From Acetobacteraceae bacterium (lineage in GTDB: Bacteria; Pseudomonadota; Alphaproteobacteria; Acetobacterales; Acetobacteraceae): a stretch of DNA of 64,000 nucleotides. Made by a program: the position numbers and the translations under genes. Below are positions 17,290 to 26,182 of this stretch, in pieces. Position 1 is the first letter of the stretch, and the number at the start of each line of letters is the position of its first letter. The notes below the pieces were generated by a model, which was not told the DNA's origin, searched no databases, and was given only the letters and a program-made list of their open reading frames with translations. The stretch is taken from contig CP039460.1 in assembly GCA_004843345.1 (NCBI GenBank), positions 794,921 through 858,920 on the forward strand, given 5' to 3'.

Positions 17290-18156
17290 TTAATTCGAGG
17301 TGCTGGTAACCGCGAGGGCGGCGGCATCTGGATCAACAGGTTTATTGGCTTTGCCTGAATCATCAGAACTATCGCCAGAGTCACTGCTTGAATCATCACT
17401 TGAATCTCCGCTAGAAGCACTTCCAGAGGCGTTTGCGGATTTATCTCCCGGGTCTGGAGCGTAATCTTTACTCAAATCGGGTGCTGGCTGAGCCGTTTTT
17501 TCTTCGGGCTGTTCATCGCCGAGATAATCTGTAATCCCCTGCTGAACCTGTGGCACTTGTGGGAGTTTCTTTGCTTTAGGCTTTGGCGATTTATCGGGTT
17601 TTGCAGGTGACTGCGCCACGAACGGATCTGCGGTTTTTCCTTGCGCCTGTGCTTTGGCGAGCTGGGCAGCTTCTGCCTCCGCCTCTTTCTCCGCTTTGCG
17701 TTCCTTGCTGGTCATTTTCTTTTTAGAAGGCGGATGAATCTGCACGCCAAAGCGTTTTTGCGTTGAATCTGTCCATAATTTCAAATCCTTCAAATCATCT
17801 TTAAAAAGCTGATTGAGGGCAATGGATTCATCGCTGACGTAAAAAGGCGTCTCTCCCCAGCCATCAAAAGGAAAAAACCAATCCTCCCACCAAGGGCTTT
17901 CAATATGGGTGCGCACCACATGCGCAATATTGGAAAGTGCCTCTTTTTCGCTATCCACTTTGCGCATTTGATAGCGCAAAATCACCCGCTCATCTTCTTT
18001 TAAGTCTGGAAATTCCAAAAGCTGGGCAGCAACATATTGTAAATCCGCCGCCTCACGGTTTTCTTTCTTGAGATGATTGAGAAAAGGGCCATTCACGGTG
18101 GCATTACAGCCAATCAGGAAAAGGAAAAACGGGGCAAGAAAAAGGCTTTTTTTCAT
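17290..18156 (-). CDS. Lipoprotein with acidic Ser-rich tail
   Basis: The start at 18156 gives MKKSLFLAPFFLFLIGC, a signal peptide with a lipobox ending at Cys17. The mature part (about residues 20-150) is helical, with WWEDWFFPFDGWGE as a marked aromatic stretch. It is followed by a Lys/Ala/Glu segment, a Pro-Lys segment, and a C-terminal run rich in Ser, Asp and Gly. It starts one base after the stop of the upstream lipoprotein gene and shares its NGPF/NQPF-type N-terminus, so they look like divergent duplicates in one operon. Family unknown. Confidence 0.6.
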   Translation of the reverse strand: MKKSLFLAPFFLFLIGCNATVNGPFLNHLKKENREAADLQYVAAQLLEFPDLKEDERVILRYQMRKVDSEKEALSNIAHVVRTHIESPWWEDWFFPFDGWGETPFYVSDESIALNQLFKDDLKDLKLWTDSTQKRFGVQIHPPSKKKMTSKERKAEKEAEAEAAQLAKAQAQGKTADPFVAQSPAKPDKSPKPKAKKLPQVPQVQQGITDYLGDEQPEEKTAQPAPDLSKDYAPDPGDKSANASGSASSGDSSDDSSSDSGDSSDDSGKANKPVDPDAAALAVTSTSN

Positions 18157-18157
18157 C

Positions 18158-18955
18158 TTATTTTCCCTGCTTTTGCGGTAAGGCTGTTGCCGTTTGAGAG
18201 GTATGCTGCAACGCATTCTGATCATTTGCATCTGTGCCTCTTTGCGGGCCATGCTGTTGGCTGAGACTGTCGCTGTCATTTGGCGCATCTGCGGAAGCAT
18301 CTGGCGTTTGCGTATTGCGTTTAAGCGCATCTGGGAAAGCATTGCCCCAGCTTTCCCCAGCTTCCTGATGTTTGGCGGCTTTGGCCTGAAGGCGTGCCTG
18401 CGTGCCGACCCCTTCGTCCCATGGCCGTGGGGGCAGATTTTGCATAGAGGGGCTGTCCTGCAACAAGACCCGCCCCCAGCCTTCCTGAACGGCTTTATGC
18501 TTCACAGGGCCGTTATCTTCCCCCCAGACGCCACCAAAATCTATAGGAAGACCTGTTGCCCCTGCATTGCCAAATTCTTTGAGCGTGCGGGTAACCTCAA
18601 TCCGATAATCCTCCAAAAGCCTTTTGACCGCTTTACTTTCCCGATCGGCGTCTTTGGGCACATATTTCATTGAAAAGTCATCGTCATTGATGCCCGTTGC
18701 GTTATATTTCAGAACGACTTTATCAAGGGCTTTTAAACGGTCTTCAATCTCGCCCTCTTTTTTAACCACATCCTCTGCAAGATCGAGGGGAAGCCAAGGG
18801 TTTTTAAGCGAAAAACGCACGGTTTCATTGAGCTGTTCAAAGACAAAGCGCTCATCCTGAACCCTATTGATAAAAGGCTGGTTATAAAAGTCTCCGCAGG
18901 CGCTCATAGCCAAAAGCAGTGGCGAAAAAAGAAGAATTTTCTGGAAAAAGCGCAT
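18158..18955 (-). CDS. Lipoprotein, first gene of a two-lipoprotein operon
   Basis: MRFFQKILLFSPLLLAMSAC gives a clear lipobox with Cys20. The mature part begins GDFYNQPFINRVQDERF, has a helical body (about residues 30-150) and a polar, Gln/Asn-rich end. The next gene begins one base after its stop. Both proteins share the pattern N-x-PF-(I/L)-N-(R/H) straight after the lipidated Cys. No known domain recognised. The interval upstream (18956-19142) holds no gene I can support. Confidence 0.6.
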   Translation of the reverse strand: MRFFQKILLFSPLLLAMSACGDFYNQPFINRVQDERFVFEQLNETVRFSLKNPWLPLDLAEDVVKKEGEIEDRLKALDKVVLKYNATGINDDDFSMKYVPKDADRESKAVKRLLEDYRIEVTRTLKEFGNAGATGLPIDFGGVWGEDNGPVKHKAVQEGWGRVLLQDSPSMQNLPPRPWDEGVGTQARLQAKAAKHQEAGESWGNAFPDALKRNTQTPDASADAPNDSDSLSQQHGPQRGTDANDQNALQHTSQTATALPQKQGK

Positions 18956-19142
18956 TCAGGCACGGCCCTAAGGTCAAGTCAAAAAGAAAATAATGGCCTT
19001 CTCCTTATCGCCCGTCCCCTTTTATCGGTCAAGCTCCCTCTGCCTCCCCTAACGCATTTTCTCCCTTAAAAACTTAGATGGAGAAGATCGGAAGATTTGT
19101 TTTGATTGTGAAAATGTTAACTGTAATTTTTTCAAAAAAACC

Positions 19143-19194
19143 ATAAAGAAGGCATACTGTATGTCCTTAAGGACATACAGTATGCCTTCTTTAT
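19143..19194. repeat. Perfect 52-bp palindrome upstream of the AbiE operon
   Basis: Two 26-base arms are exact reverse complements, meeting at GTCCTTAAGGAC. There is no loop, so it can form a cruciform or serve as a large dimeric-protein site. A second palindrome with the same centre lies 39 bases further on. Confidence 0.9.
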
Positions 19195-19233
19195 CGTCAA
19201 ATGTTAAAAATTAAGCCTTAAGAGCATTGACAT

Positions 19234-19284
19234 TATCAAAAGTAATAAATAATGTCCTTAGGACATTATTTATTACTTTTGATA
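19234..19284. repeat. Second palindrome (24-bp arms) at the AbiE promoter
   Basis: TATCAAAAGTAATAAATAAT plus GTCC at 19234-19257 is exactly complementary to 19261-19284 around TTA. It ends eight bases before the antitoxin start, so it overlaps the promoter or leader. AbiEi antitoxins are known to repress their own operons by binding inverted repeats, which is the simplest role. Confidence 0.8.
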
Positions 19285-19292
19285 GAAAAGAC

Positions 19293-20348
19293 ATGCTTTA
19301 CTCATCAAACGAAATTCAAAACGAAAAAGAATTTCACAGAGCAGAAATTATTAGGCTTTCTGAAATTGAAAAAATTGCCGAAAATTTCGGACTATGGCTT
19401 TATAAAAGCCATAAAAAACCAGGCATTTCGCAACAAAAAATTGCTTTAGAAATCCTAAAAAAGTGGTTTCAAAAATCTTCTAAAAAACGCCCCTCTTTAG
19501 ACGATTTTAAATCTCTGTCTGAAACCATTATTTTCACGCTACAATTTCTAAAAGACAATAAAACGATACAGTCACTTTTCAAAGAAAATCATTCTTTTTT
19601 CCAAATTACAGACGTCACAACAGATTATCCTTTAGAATCTCTCCTTTGCAGCGCCCTGCCTTATGGTTACCTCTCCCATTTGACTGCAATGGTGTATTAC
19701 AACCTCACAAATCGCATTCCGAAACACGTTTATTATACCCTTCCTTCCCCAGCGAAATGGAGGAAAAAAGCACAAGAAGATTTGCGCCTCTCCCTTGAAG
19801 ATCTCTACCAAAGAGACCTCAAAGAGATTGATAAACTCCCCCGTGTTTTCAAAGAAAATTTAAAAAATTCCCTTTTTCAAAATCCATTTCCTGCCAAAAG
19901 AGAAAATCCTAACTTTATTTTTACCCTTCAAAAAGAACCCCTCCCTTACGGCACAACGCCGGAAGGGCTACGCATCTTGCCCATTGGAGAGCTTTTTTTA
20001 ACAATGCTTAAGACCCCCGAAAAATGCGGTGGAAAAGATCACGTTCTTGCAACATGGGCTGAACATGGCTCAACATATGCCAAACAAATTCTCAAAACCT
20101 CCCAAAAGCGCTCCTCACAAATTGAACAGGCCAGAATAGGCTTTTTCTTGGATGAAATCCTGCATATTTCCAATCCCGTCATTGAAAACTTGCGCCAAAA
20201 ACAAGAAGGAAAACGGGGGGGCTCTCGAAAATTTTGGCCAGACAAAGACTACTCCCCCGCAGAAAAAACTCTTTATAGCGAAAACTGGAATCTTGCTTTA
20301 AATGACCCTTTCTTTCAAGACTACTTCACCTCTAAAGTCGCCTCTTAA
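19293..20348 (+). CDS. AbiEi-like antitoxin of a type IV toxin-antitoxin pair
   Basis: The ATG at 19293 follows the palindrome directly; the longer frame from 19227 would run through it. The 351-residue protein contains PYGYLSHLTAMVYYNLTNRIP and, near the C-terminus, LRILPIGELFLTMLKTPEKCGG followed by QARIGFFLDEIL. These are the characteristic core of AbiEi-family antitoxins (the tpeRtlLD...GG and RlGyllE positions). The N-terminus is probably DNA-binding. The stop is immediately followed by the toxin start, the usual AbiEi-AbiEii order. Confidence 0.75.
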   Translation: MLYSSNEIQNEKEFHRAEIIRLSEIEKIAENFGLWLYKSHKKPGISQQKIALEILKKWFQKSSKKRPSLDDFKSLSETIIFTLQFLKDNKTIQSLFKENHSFFQITDVTTDYPLESLLCSALPYGYLSHLTAMVYYNLTNRIPKHVYYTLPSPAKWRKKAQEDLRLSLEDLYQRDLKEIDKLPRVFKENLKNSLFQNPFPAKRENPNFIFTLQKEPLPYGTTPEGLRILPIGELFLTMLKTPEKCGGKDHVLATWAEHGSTYAKQILKTSQKRSSQIEQARIGFFLDEILHISNPVIENLRQKQEGKRGGSRKFWPDKDYSPAEKTLYSENWNLALNDPFFQDYFTSKVAS

Positions 20349-21200
20349 ATGATCAAAACGCCTCAAGAACGCGCCGTAGAGATGATTTTAACGGCCATTG
20401 CCGAGCATCCACATCTTTCAGGAGATTTTCTTCTCAAAGGCGGTCGGCTCATGCATCAAAAATACAAAAGCCCTCGCACAACAACCGATATTGACTTCTC
20501 AAGCTCACGGAAAAGCCTCAATAAAGCTGTTGAAAACGAGATCAAAGCAGATCTGAACGAAGCACTGCAAGATGAAACCATCAAACCAGAATCTTTCTTT
20601 TCCAAAGCTGAAGTCTCTTCTATCAAAATAAAGCCATCAAAGAAATTTCACGCAGATGGCACGCCTAAGAAACGCACTTTTCCAGCTCTGTACATCAAAA
20701 TAAAATCCATTCCAAAAGGGAAACGAACAGAAATCATCACCGATTTAGATTGTTCTTTTAATGAATTTACTGGAGAAAGGGATAAAATCCTCCTAAATCA
20801 GCAAACGGGTTGTGAAATTGCCTGTTATTCGCTTGAAATGCTTGTTGCTGAAAAATTCCGTGCGCTTTTACAACAAGAAAAACGCAATCTGGCACGCTAC
20901 CAAGACATTTTTGATCTGCATTTCTTGATTTCAAACTATAGAGAATCTCTCGCTAAACAACGGGCTCTTATCCTTGATTACTTACAGCATTCTCTGCGCA
21001 ACAAGGAGATTGATGCTTTATTTTGCGCAACGGCTTTGGACTCCAAAGCCCTTAAAAGCCGAGCAAAAACGGGATATGAAACACTCAAAACCGATCTTTC
21101 AGAAGAAGAGTTACCCGATTTCGAGCTGGCTTATGAGGCTGTAAACCGCTACTTCAAAAGCCTTCCTTGGCTTGAAGAAAATTGGAGCAATCCTCTCTAA
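20349..21200 (+). CDS. AbiEii/AbiGii-family nucleotidyltransferase toxin
   Basis: The 283-residue protein has the nucleotidyltransferase signature: LLKGGRL (residues 28-34), then RTTTDIDF with the metal-binding Asp47 and Asp49, a further Asp at LDCSF, and the later EMLVAEKFRALLQ and RYQDIFDLHFL blocks of the AbiEii/DUF1814 family. AbiEii-type toxins transfer nucleotides to tRNA or other targets and arrest growth during phage infection. It begins immediately after the antitoxin stop and is therefore in the same operon. All key residues are present, so it looks functional. Confidence 0.85.
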   Translation: MIKTPQERAVEMILTAIAEHPHLSGDFLLKGGRLMHQKYKSPRTTTDIDFSSSRKSLNKAVENEIKADLNEALQDETIKPESFFSKAEVSSIKIKPSKKFHADGTPKKRTFPALYIKIKSIPKGKRTEIITDLDCSFNEFTGERDKILLNQQTGCEIACYSLEMLVAEKFRALLQQEKRNLARYQDIFDLHFLISNYRESLAKQRALILDYLQHSLRNKEIDALFCATALDSKALKSRAKTGYETLKTDLSEEELPDFELAYEAVNRYFKSLPWLEENWSNPL

Positions 21201-21203
21201 ATC

Positions 21204-21956
21204 TCAAATAGAGAAAGAATTTGGGAGCTGTGTTGCAGGGTCGTGGGTGGGATATGATCGGCCATTACGGCAGATATAGCGGAAGGTGCCTTTGGAATAT
21301 TCGCCCAAGAAAACATCATTAAGATTTTCAATGTTGTTTTTACGCATATCTTCCAGCAAATCCTGTTCGGTCTTATTGATATGCTCTAGCACTTCTAGGC
21401 GGACACCGCCTGCGTAAATAACGACAATGGCGGGCACTCTCGACTTATCCAAGGTCGCTGTAATCGAGCCATCTGGCTCCATTTGCGCATAGGCGACATC
21501 GCTAAAGGAGAAAATCCCCTGTAAATTCAGCTGGGAAATCACATTTAAAATATCGACCTTGCTGTTATTGGCGAGAAAAGACCGCATGATAAATCTGCCA
21601 TCTTTAATAACGGGGATTGGATCGCCAATCGTGGCCTTATGAAAAAAGTCCGAATGCAAATAAAGGTAATTCAAGACGCATAAAATCCCGACAGAGAGAA
21701 TGAGCGACATCAAATAATCAATAAAACCAACGGAATCACTAAAAATCCCTCCCAGCAAACCGCCAAGAATAAAATTTCCAATCGCATCAATCGCATTCAT
21801 CTGAGAAAACTGCGTCCGTCCTGTATAGCGCAAATAGGACATCACAATAGCAAACCCTGTTGTCAGCTCTAGAAAAAGGAGCAAATAGCGCTCAGATTCC
21901 CGCACCACAACATGAAGAATGGCATGAAGCTCCGCAGGGTTTAGCAAGTGAAACAT
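21204..21956 (-). CDS. DUF421 (YetF/YcaP-like) membrane protein
   Basis: The start ATG at 21956 is preferred; a GTG at 22007 would add 17 residues without a better ribosome-binding site. Three N-terminal membrane segments contain TQFSQMNAIDAIGNFILGG, the hallmark of DUF421 proteins, followed by the cytosolic alpha/beta domain (GDPIPVIKDGRF, then LNLQGIFSFSDVAYAQMEPDGSI). The C-terminal ~40 residues are an extension. DUF421 proteins are of uncertain function, linked to membrane stress and spore biology in other species. Convergent with the AbiE operon, with only three bases between stops. Confidence 0.8.
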   Translation of the reverse strand: MFHLLNPAELHAILHVVVRESERYLLLFLELTTGFAIVMSYLRYTGRTQFSQMNAIDAIGNFILGGLLGGIFSDSVGFIDYLMSLILSVGILCVLNYLYLHSDFFHKATIGDPIPVIKDGRFIMRSFLANNSKVDILNVISQLNLQGIFSFSDVAYAQMEPDGSITATLDKSRVPAIVVIYAGGVRLEVLEHINKTEQDLLEDMRKNNIENLNDVFLGEYSKGTFRYICRNGRSYPTHDPATQLPNSFSI

Positions 21957-22194
21957 TTTTTCGATCCCGAAACTCTTTTTTACACCTGCAAGGGGCAAAT
22001 ATCTCACAGGTTTTTATCGATAGGCGTCAGAGAAATCTGTCAAAGGGCGCACCAACCCTCTTCGCCGTTCTTTCTCTTTTCTGTACGCCATTTCCCAAAA
22101 AAAAGCGCTAAAAAAGCCACAGATTTTCTAAAAAACAGACACAAAGAAACTTTGGGACTTGGAAAAGCACGTTTCTCCGCATAAGAAACAACGC

Positions 22195-22887
22195 ATGATA
22201 ACGAAATTTCTTCCTTCTTTTCGCTTCGCTATCCTTGCTTTTGCTGGGGTGTGCTTCTCCCTCTCTGTTGCGGGCCATGCCTCGGCGAATAATACGCCTG
22301 CGACTGGCACAACCGTGACCGATCTCAAGCAGAAAATGGGAAAGAATCGTTTCTGGATGACCATGCGTGTTCTTCCGCCAGAAACAAGTATCGCAGATGC
22401 CAGAGCCAACGGCGTAGATGGCCCAAACAGAACAGCGAAACGCTGTCTGCTGGCCTATATTGAAAAACCCCGCTTCCGTAAGAAAATTAAGCTGGCTTTC
22501 ATCTTATCTGCGGAAAAAGATAAATTTCTGGTTCAGAGTGGCAGCGCTGAATGGAATCTGCCTGCGGATGCTAAAGGGTCTTTGGACCTCCATGCCGGCC
22601 ACTGGACGCATCATTTTAACATGAAGCAGAGCAAATTTGACGAAATCACCGCCACAATGCCCGAGGAAGAGATGGGGTCGCTATTAAATACGCTTTCCCG
22701 TAATAATGAGGGAACGCTGGACTATTCTTCTGGCAAATTCGTGACTATTCCGCTCAAAGACATTGCGCCAGAACTCGATGATTTTAAAAGCTGTGTCCAA
22801 GCCAATCATTTCGGCAATGTCGGTGAGCCAACCTCTGCCCCTGCCAAGGGCAAACGACACCTTATCCGTATGGACGCCCCGTTTTAA
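22195..22887 (+). CDS. Exported protein, paralogue family of three in this window
   Basis: The start at 22195 gives MITKFLPSFRFAILAFAGVC, a signal peptide ending near SANN. The mature protein (~195 residues) shows WNLPADAKGSLDLHAGHW and, at the end, TIPLKDIAPELDDFKSC followed by NHFGNVG. The same order (W-x-LP, G-x-L/M-x-L, a middle 'LLxxL' helix, then IPL...DFKxC...NHFG) occurs in the products at 33242 and, more divergently, at 31129. They are scattered duplicates. The two conserved cysteines suggest a disulphide. Family not recognised; somewhat like IalB-type exported proteins in plan only. Confidence 0.6.
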   Translation: MITKFLPSFRFAILAFAGVCFSLSVAGHASANNTPATGTTVTDLKQKMGKNRFWMTMRVLPPETSIADARANGVDGPNRTAKRCLLAYIEKPRFRKKIKLAFILSAEKDKFLVQSGSAEWNLPADAKGSLDLHAGHWTHHFNMKQSKFDEITATMPEEEMGSLLNTLSRNNEGTLDYSSGKFVTIPLKDIAPELDDFKSCVQANHFGNVGEPTSAPAKGKRHLIRMDAPF

Positions 22888-22912
22888 AAGAGTTTAGAAA
22901 GAACGCATAAAG

Positions 22913-22950
22913 AAAAACCCCAAACGGGCTGGTTACCGAGTGGGGTGTTT
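22913..22950 (-). terminator. Terminator of the hsd operon (recurrent sequence)
   Basis: ACCCCA and TGGGGT arms flank an internal loop and are followed on the minus strand by TTTTTC. The same 38-base element, with three differences, recurs at 31081-31118, again just downstream of a minus-strand gene. Confidence 0.55.
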
Positions 22951-22969
22951 CTATGTTTCCTCTTTTTCC

Positions 22970-25900
22970 TCAGGCTGGCAGGTCGCTCATTTTTGTAATG
23001 ATCTCCTGAATCTCTGAAAATTCCACGCCTAACGGTTGGAGTTTTGCAACAAACATAGGCAAAAGCTGTCTATGAATCTCTTTTTTTCGATTTTCAGGAT
23101 TAAGGGAATGTTCAGCATTGGCTTTTTCAATGACTTTCTCTACCTGATCGGTCAAACCAATCCAGAAACCAGTCTCTTTCTCTTTTATTTTATCGCCCAA
23201 GGCCTGAAGGAAAATGCCGTAATAAGCCCTTGGCTTGGGTTTTTCTTTCAAAGGCGCAGGAATGGTCTCCATTTCCCTCTTCTCAAATTTTTCCTGAAAA
23301 CTTTTAAATTTAAGAAATTTCTTTAAAGGGTCCTCAAATCGGGATTTTGACTCTTCTATGGCCGCTTTCAAAAGATCGCTGAAATAAGCCTTTGCATACG
23401 GGTCATCCGCCAATTCCTCAATTTTCTTTGTTAATTGGGTGCGCATCGCACGCGCCTCATTTTCCAATCCTTCTGGCGTCATTTTTGACGGGTCTCGTGT
23501 GACCTCATAAAACCCTTCGGCCTCTTCGATTTCAACGCCTGACACATTTTGATGAATCAGACGGCGCATCTCCTTCTCAAATCGGGTAAAATCAATCGTT
23601 AAACCGCAATCTTGACGGACAATCTTGCGTAACGCATCCATCTGTTTGAGCGTTTTATTATATTCTGTCCGCTCTTCTAAGGGCGTATTGAAATATTCAG
23701 TCGATTGGTTGGCAAGGGTTAAACAAGTGGCAAAATCGCTCAAGGCCTTAAAAAAAGCTTCCCTTTTTGCTTCATTTAAGTCCTCTCCCGCCACCAGATT
23801 TGGACTAAGAACCGCACGAAGCTGTTCCATTTGGCTCTTATTTTCAACGCCCTCGAAAACTGCCCATAAAGCCGCATGAAAATCAGGCAATTTCTTATAT
23901 TCATCGGCGAGTTTCTGATAAATTCCCTCTAAATCCTTGGCATCAAAGCCGTGAAGCCCGTCTTGATTTCTCGCATGTTCATCATAATTTTTCAGCGCCT
24001 TATCCAGCTCACTCAAAATGCCACGATAATCAATGAGCAGCCCATTCAGCTTGCTTTCATGGAGGCGGTTTGTACGGGCAATGGCTTGCAGTAAATTATG
24101 GTCTGTTAATTGCTTATCAATATAGAGAACGCCAATTTTAGGCTCGTCAAACCCTGTTAAGAGCTTATCCACCACAATCAGCAAACGAACCTCTGGATCC
24201 TCTGCAATTTGCGCCTTGGCCTCATTCGTGTATTTTGTTTCTTCTTTGCTTCCAACAGTCTCCTGCCACCATTTTTGAAGATCGGGCGAATCATCCTCAT
24301 CGATATCCCCATGCCCCTCCCGTGTATCTGGCGGACTCATCACGACCACCGTTTTAAATTGATCCAGCCTCTGAAATTCTTTTTGATATAAAATTGCCGA
24401 GAGCTTGCTGTCACAGCACAGCATTCCCTTTAAATCGCTTGGGATTTTTGTCTCTAAATGCTCGGCAATATCCTCCGCCACCAAACGGATACGGTCTTTG
24501 GCACGAAAAATTTCTGAAGGTTTTGAAAAATTCTTTTTCACTTTGGCCGTAAAGGCTTCACTTTCCGAAGCGGTGAGCTTCTCCACCCCCCTATCTATTG
24601 GACGGGCATTGATTTCTAAATCTGGCTTACGCTCTTCATAAAGCAGCGGCGTAACGATCTTATCCTCAACGGCCTGTTTCATCGTATAGGCATGAATAAT
24701 CTTCCCAAAGAGACGGGCCGTTTTCTGCTTTTTCAAAAGGGGCGTGCCCGTAAAGGCAATCAGAGCAGCATTTGGCAATGCTTTACGCATTTTTTGATGG
24801 GCTGCGCCGCCTTGGGTGCGGCGCGCCTCATCTACCAGTACAATCAAATTGGGATCGGGATTATAACAAGTTTCAAGCTCCACGGCGCTGTTAAATTTCT
24901 GAATAAGGGAAAAGATAATCCGATCTTGCCCTTTCGAGATTTTCCTTGCTAAATCCCGACCTGTTTTCGCCTTAGCCTGCCCACGGTTATGCTTCCCAAC
25001 AGCATCCCCTGCAAAAAACACATCGCTCAGCTGTTTTTCCAAATCGGTTCGGTCGGTAATGATAATCAAACGGCTTTGTTTCAACGCCGGATCGAGCTTA
25101 AGCGCATGAGCAAATAAAACCATCGTCAGCGACTTGCCCGAGCCTGTTGTCTGCCAAACAACGCCTGAACGGTCTTGGGGATTTTCGCTTTTTGTTTTGA
25201 GGCGTTCTAAAATCCCCTCAATCCCAAAAATCTGATGCGGACGGGCAATGATTTTACCTTTAAACTGATCAAAAAGCGTATAAAAACGGATCAATTTTAA
25301 AAAACGGTCTGGCGATAACAGTCCCACAAGGGCCTCATCCTGCCCATCTGGAATCAAAGAGCGGGAAATATAATTTTCAAACCATTTTTTTGCGGGCTGG
25401 CGTTCGGATAAAATCGCCTCTTTTTGATCGGATGAAAGCGATTTGTTTTTCAGCGCTGTCAGCTCTTCTCTTGAAATTTTCTCTTCACGCCAAGAAGACC
25501 AGAATTTTTCTTTACTCCCGACCGTGCCATAAGCAGCCTCTGTGCCCGAAATGGACATGAGAAGCTGTAAATAAGCGAAAAACTTGGGAATATAGGTTGC
25601 TTTTTGGTTACGGAGATTTTGAGAAATCCCCTCTTTCACCGTTGGTTTGCCTGTTTTGCTATCCGGGCGTTTGGCCTCAATCACCGCCAGCGGAATCCCA
25701 TTCACAAAACACACAATATCTGGCCGGCAAGTGCTATTCCCCTGCGTCCGCGCAACAGGGAATTCCTCGGTAAAGGCAAAATCATTGTTTTCCGGCTGTT
25801 CCCAGTCGATTAAAGGGACAGTGAGAGCTGCCTTCCCCGTCCCCTCCACAAATTGCGAAATCCCAATCCCATAAAGTAGATGATGCGTGATGTTTTCATT

Positions 25901-26179
25901 GGCTTTCAGAAGGCCTGAAGTGAAATCCGGCCTTTCTAAAATGCCGATTAAACGCTCAATCGTGTCCGGATCAAGGGCGTGAGATTTTTCCTGAAAGGTG
26001 AAACGGTATTTTTGCAAATGCGCTATCAAAAGCGGTTTAAGCAAGAGATTATCGTTTTTATTCTCCCGCATAGTAAAAACCTTATGAGGCGCAATATAGC
26101 GCCAGCCCATAGCAGACAGTAAGGTCAGAGCAGGAATTTTAGCGCTATACTCCTCTTGTAACCGTAGATTATGCGACAT
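22970..26179 (-). CDS. hsdR: Type I restriction endonuclease subunit R
   Basis: The 1069-residue protein has the standard HsdR order. An N-terminal PD-(D/E)XK nuclease includes RPDIVCFVNGIPLAVIEAK. It is followed by superfamily 2 translocase motifs: QTTGSGKS (Walker A), LVDEARRTQ (motif II, with DEAR in place of the usual DEAH), FTGTPL (motif III) and the later LLIVVDKLLTGFDEP and QAIARTNR. The C-terminal third is helical and contacts the methylase. It is the last gene of a minus-strand operon and starts three bases after the hsdS remnant. The nuclease is intact while its specificity subunit is broken. Confidence 0.93.
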   Translation of the reverse strand: MSHNLRLQEEYSAKIPALTLLSAMGWRYIAPHKVFTMRENKNDNLLLKPLLIAHLQKYRFTFQEKSHALDPDTIERLIGILERPDFTSGLLKANENITHHLLYGIGISQFVEGTGKAALTVPLIDWEQPENNDFAFTEEFPVARTQGNSTCRPDIVCFVNGIPLAVIEAKRPDSKTGKPTVKEGISQNLRNQKATYIPKFFAYLQLLMSISGTEAAYGTVGSKEKFWSSWREEKISREELTALKNKSLSSDQKEAILSERQPAKKWFENYISRSLIPDGQDEALVGLLSPDRFLKLIRFYTLFDQFKGKIIARPHQIFGIEGILERLKTKSENPQDRSGVVWQTTGSGKSLTMVLFAHALKLDPALKQSRLIIITDRTDLEKQLSDVFFAGDAVGKHNRGQAKAKTGRDLARKISKGQDRIIFSLIQKFNSAVELETCYNPDPNLIVLVDEARRTQGGAAHQKMRKALPNAALIAFTGTPLLKKQKTARLFGKIIHAYTMKQAVEDKIVTPLLYEERKPDLEINARPIDRGVEKLTASESEAFTAKVKKNFSKPSEIFRAKDRIRLVAEDIAEHLETKIPSDLKGMLCCDSKLSAILYQKEFQRLDQFKTVVVMSPPDTREGHGDIDEDDSPDLQKWWQETVGSKEETKYTNEAKAQIAEDPEVRLLIVVDKLLTGFDEPKIGVLYIDKQLTDHNLLQAIARTNRLHESKLNGLLIDYRGILSELDKALKNYDEHARNQDGLHGFDAKDLEGIYQKLADEYKKLPDFHAALWAVFEGVENKSQMEQLRAVLSPNLVAGEDLNEAKREAFFKALSDFATCLTLANQSTEYFNTPLEERTEYNKTLKQMDALRKIVRQDCGLTIDFTRFEKEMRRLIHQNVSGVEIEEAEGFYEVTRDPSKMTPEGLENEARAMRTQLTKKIEELADDPYAKAYFSDLLKAAIEESKSRFEDPLKKFLKFKSFQEKFEKREMETIPAPLKEKPKPRAYYGIFLQALGDKIKEKETGFWIGLTDQVEKVIEKANAEHSLNPENRKKEIHRQLLPMFVAKLQPLGVEFSEIQEIITKMSDLPA

Positions 26180-26182
26180 TTT

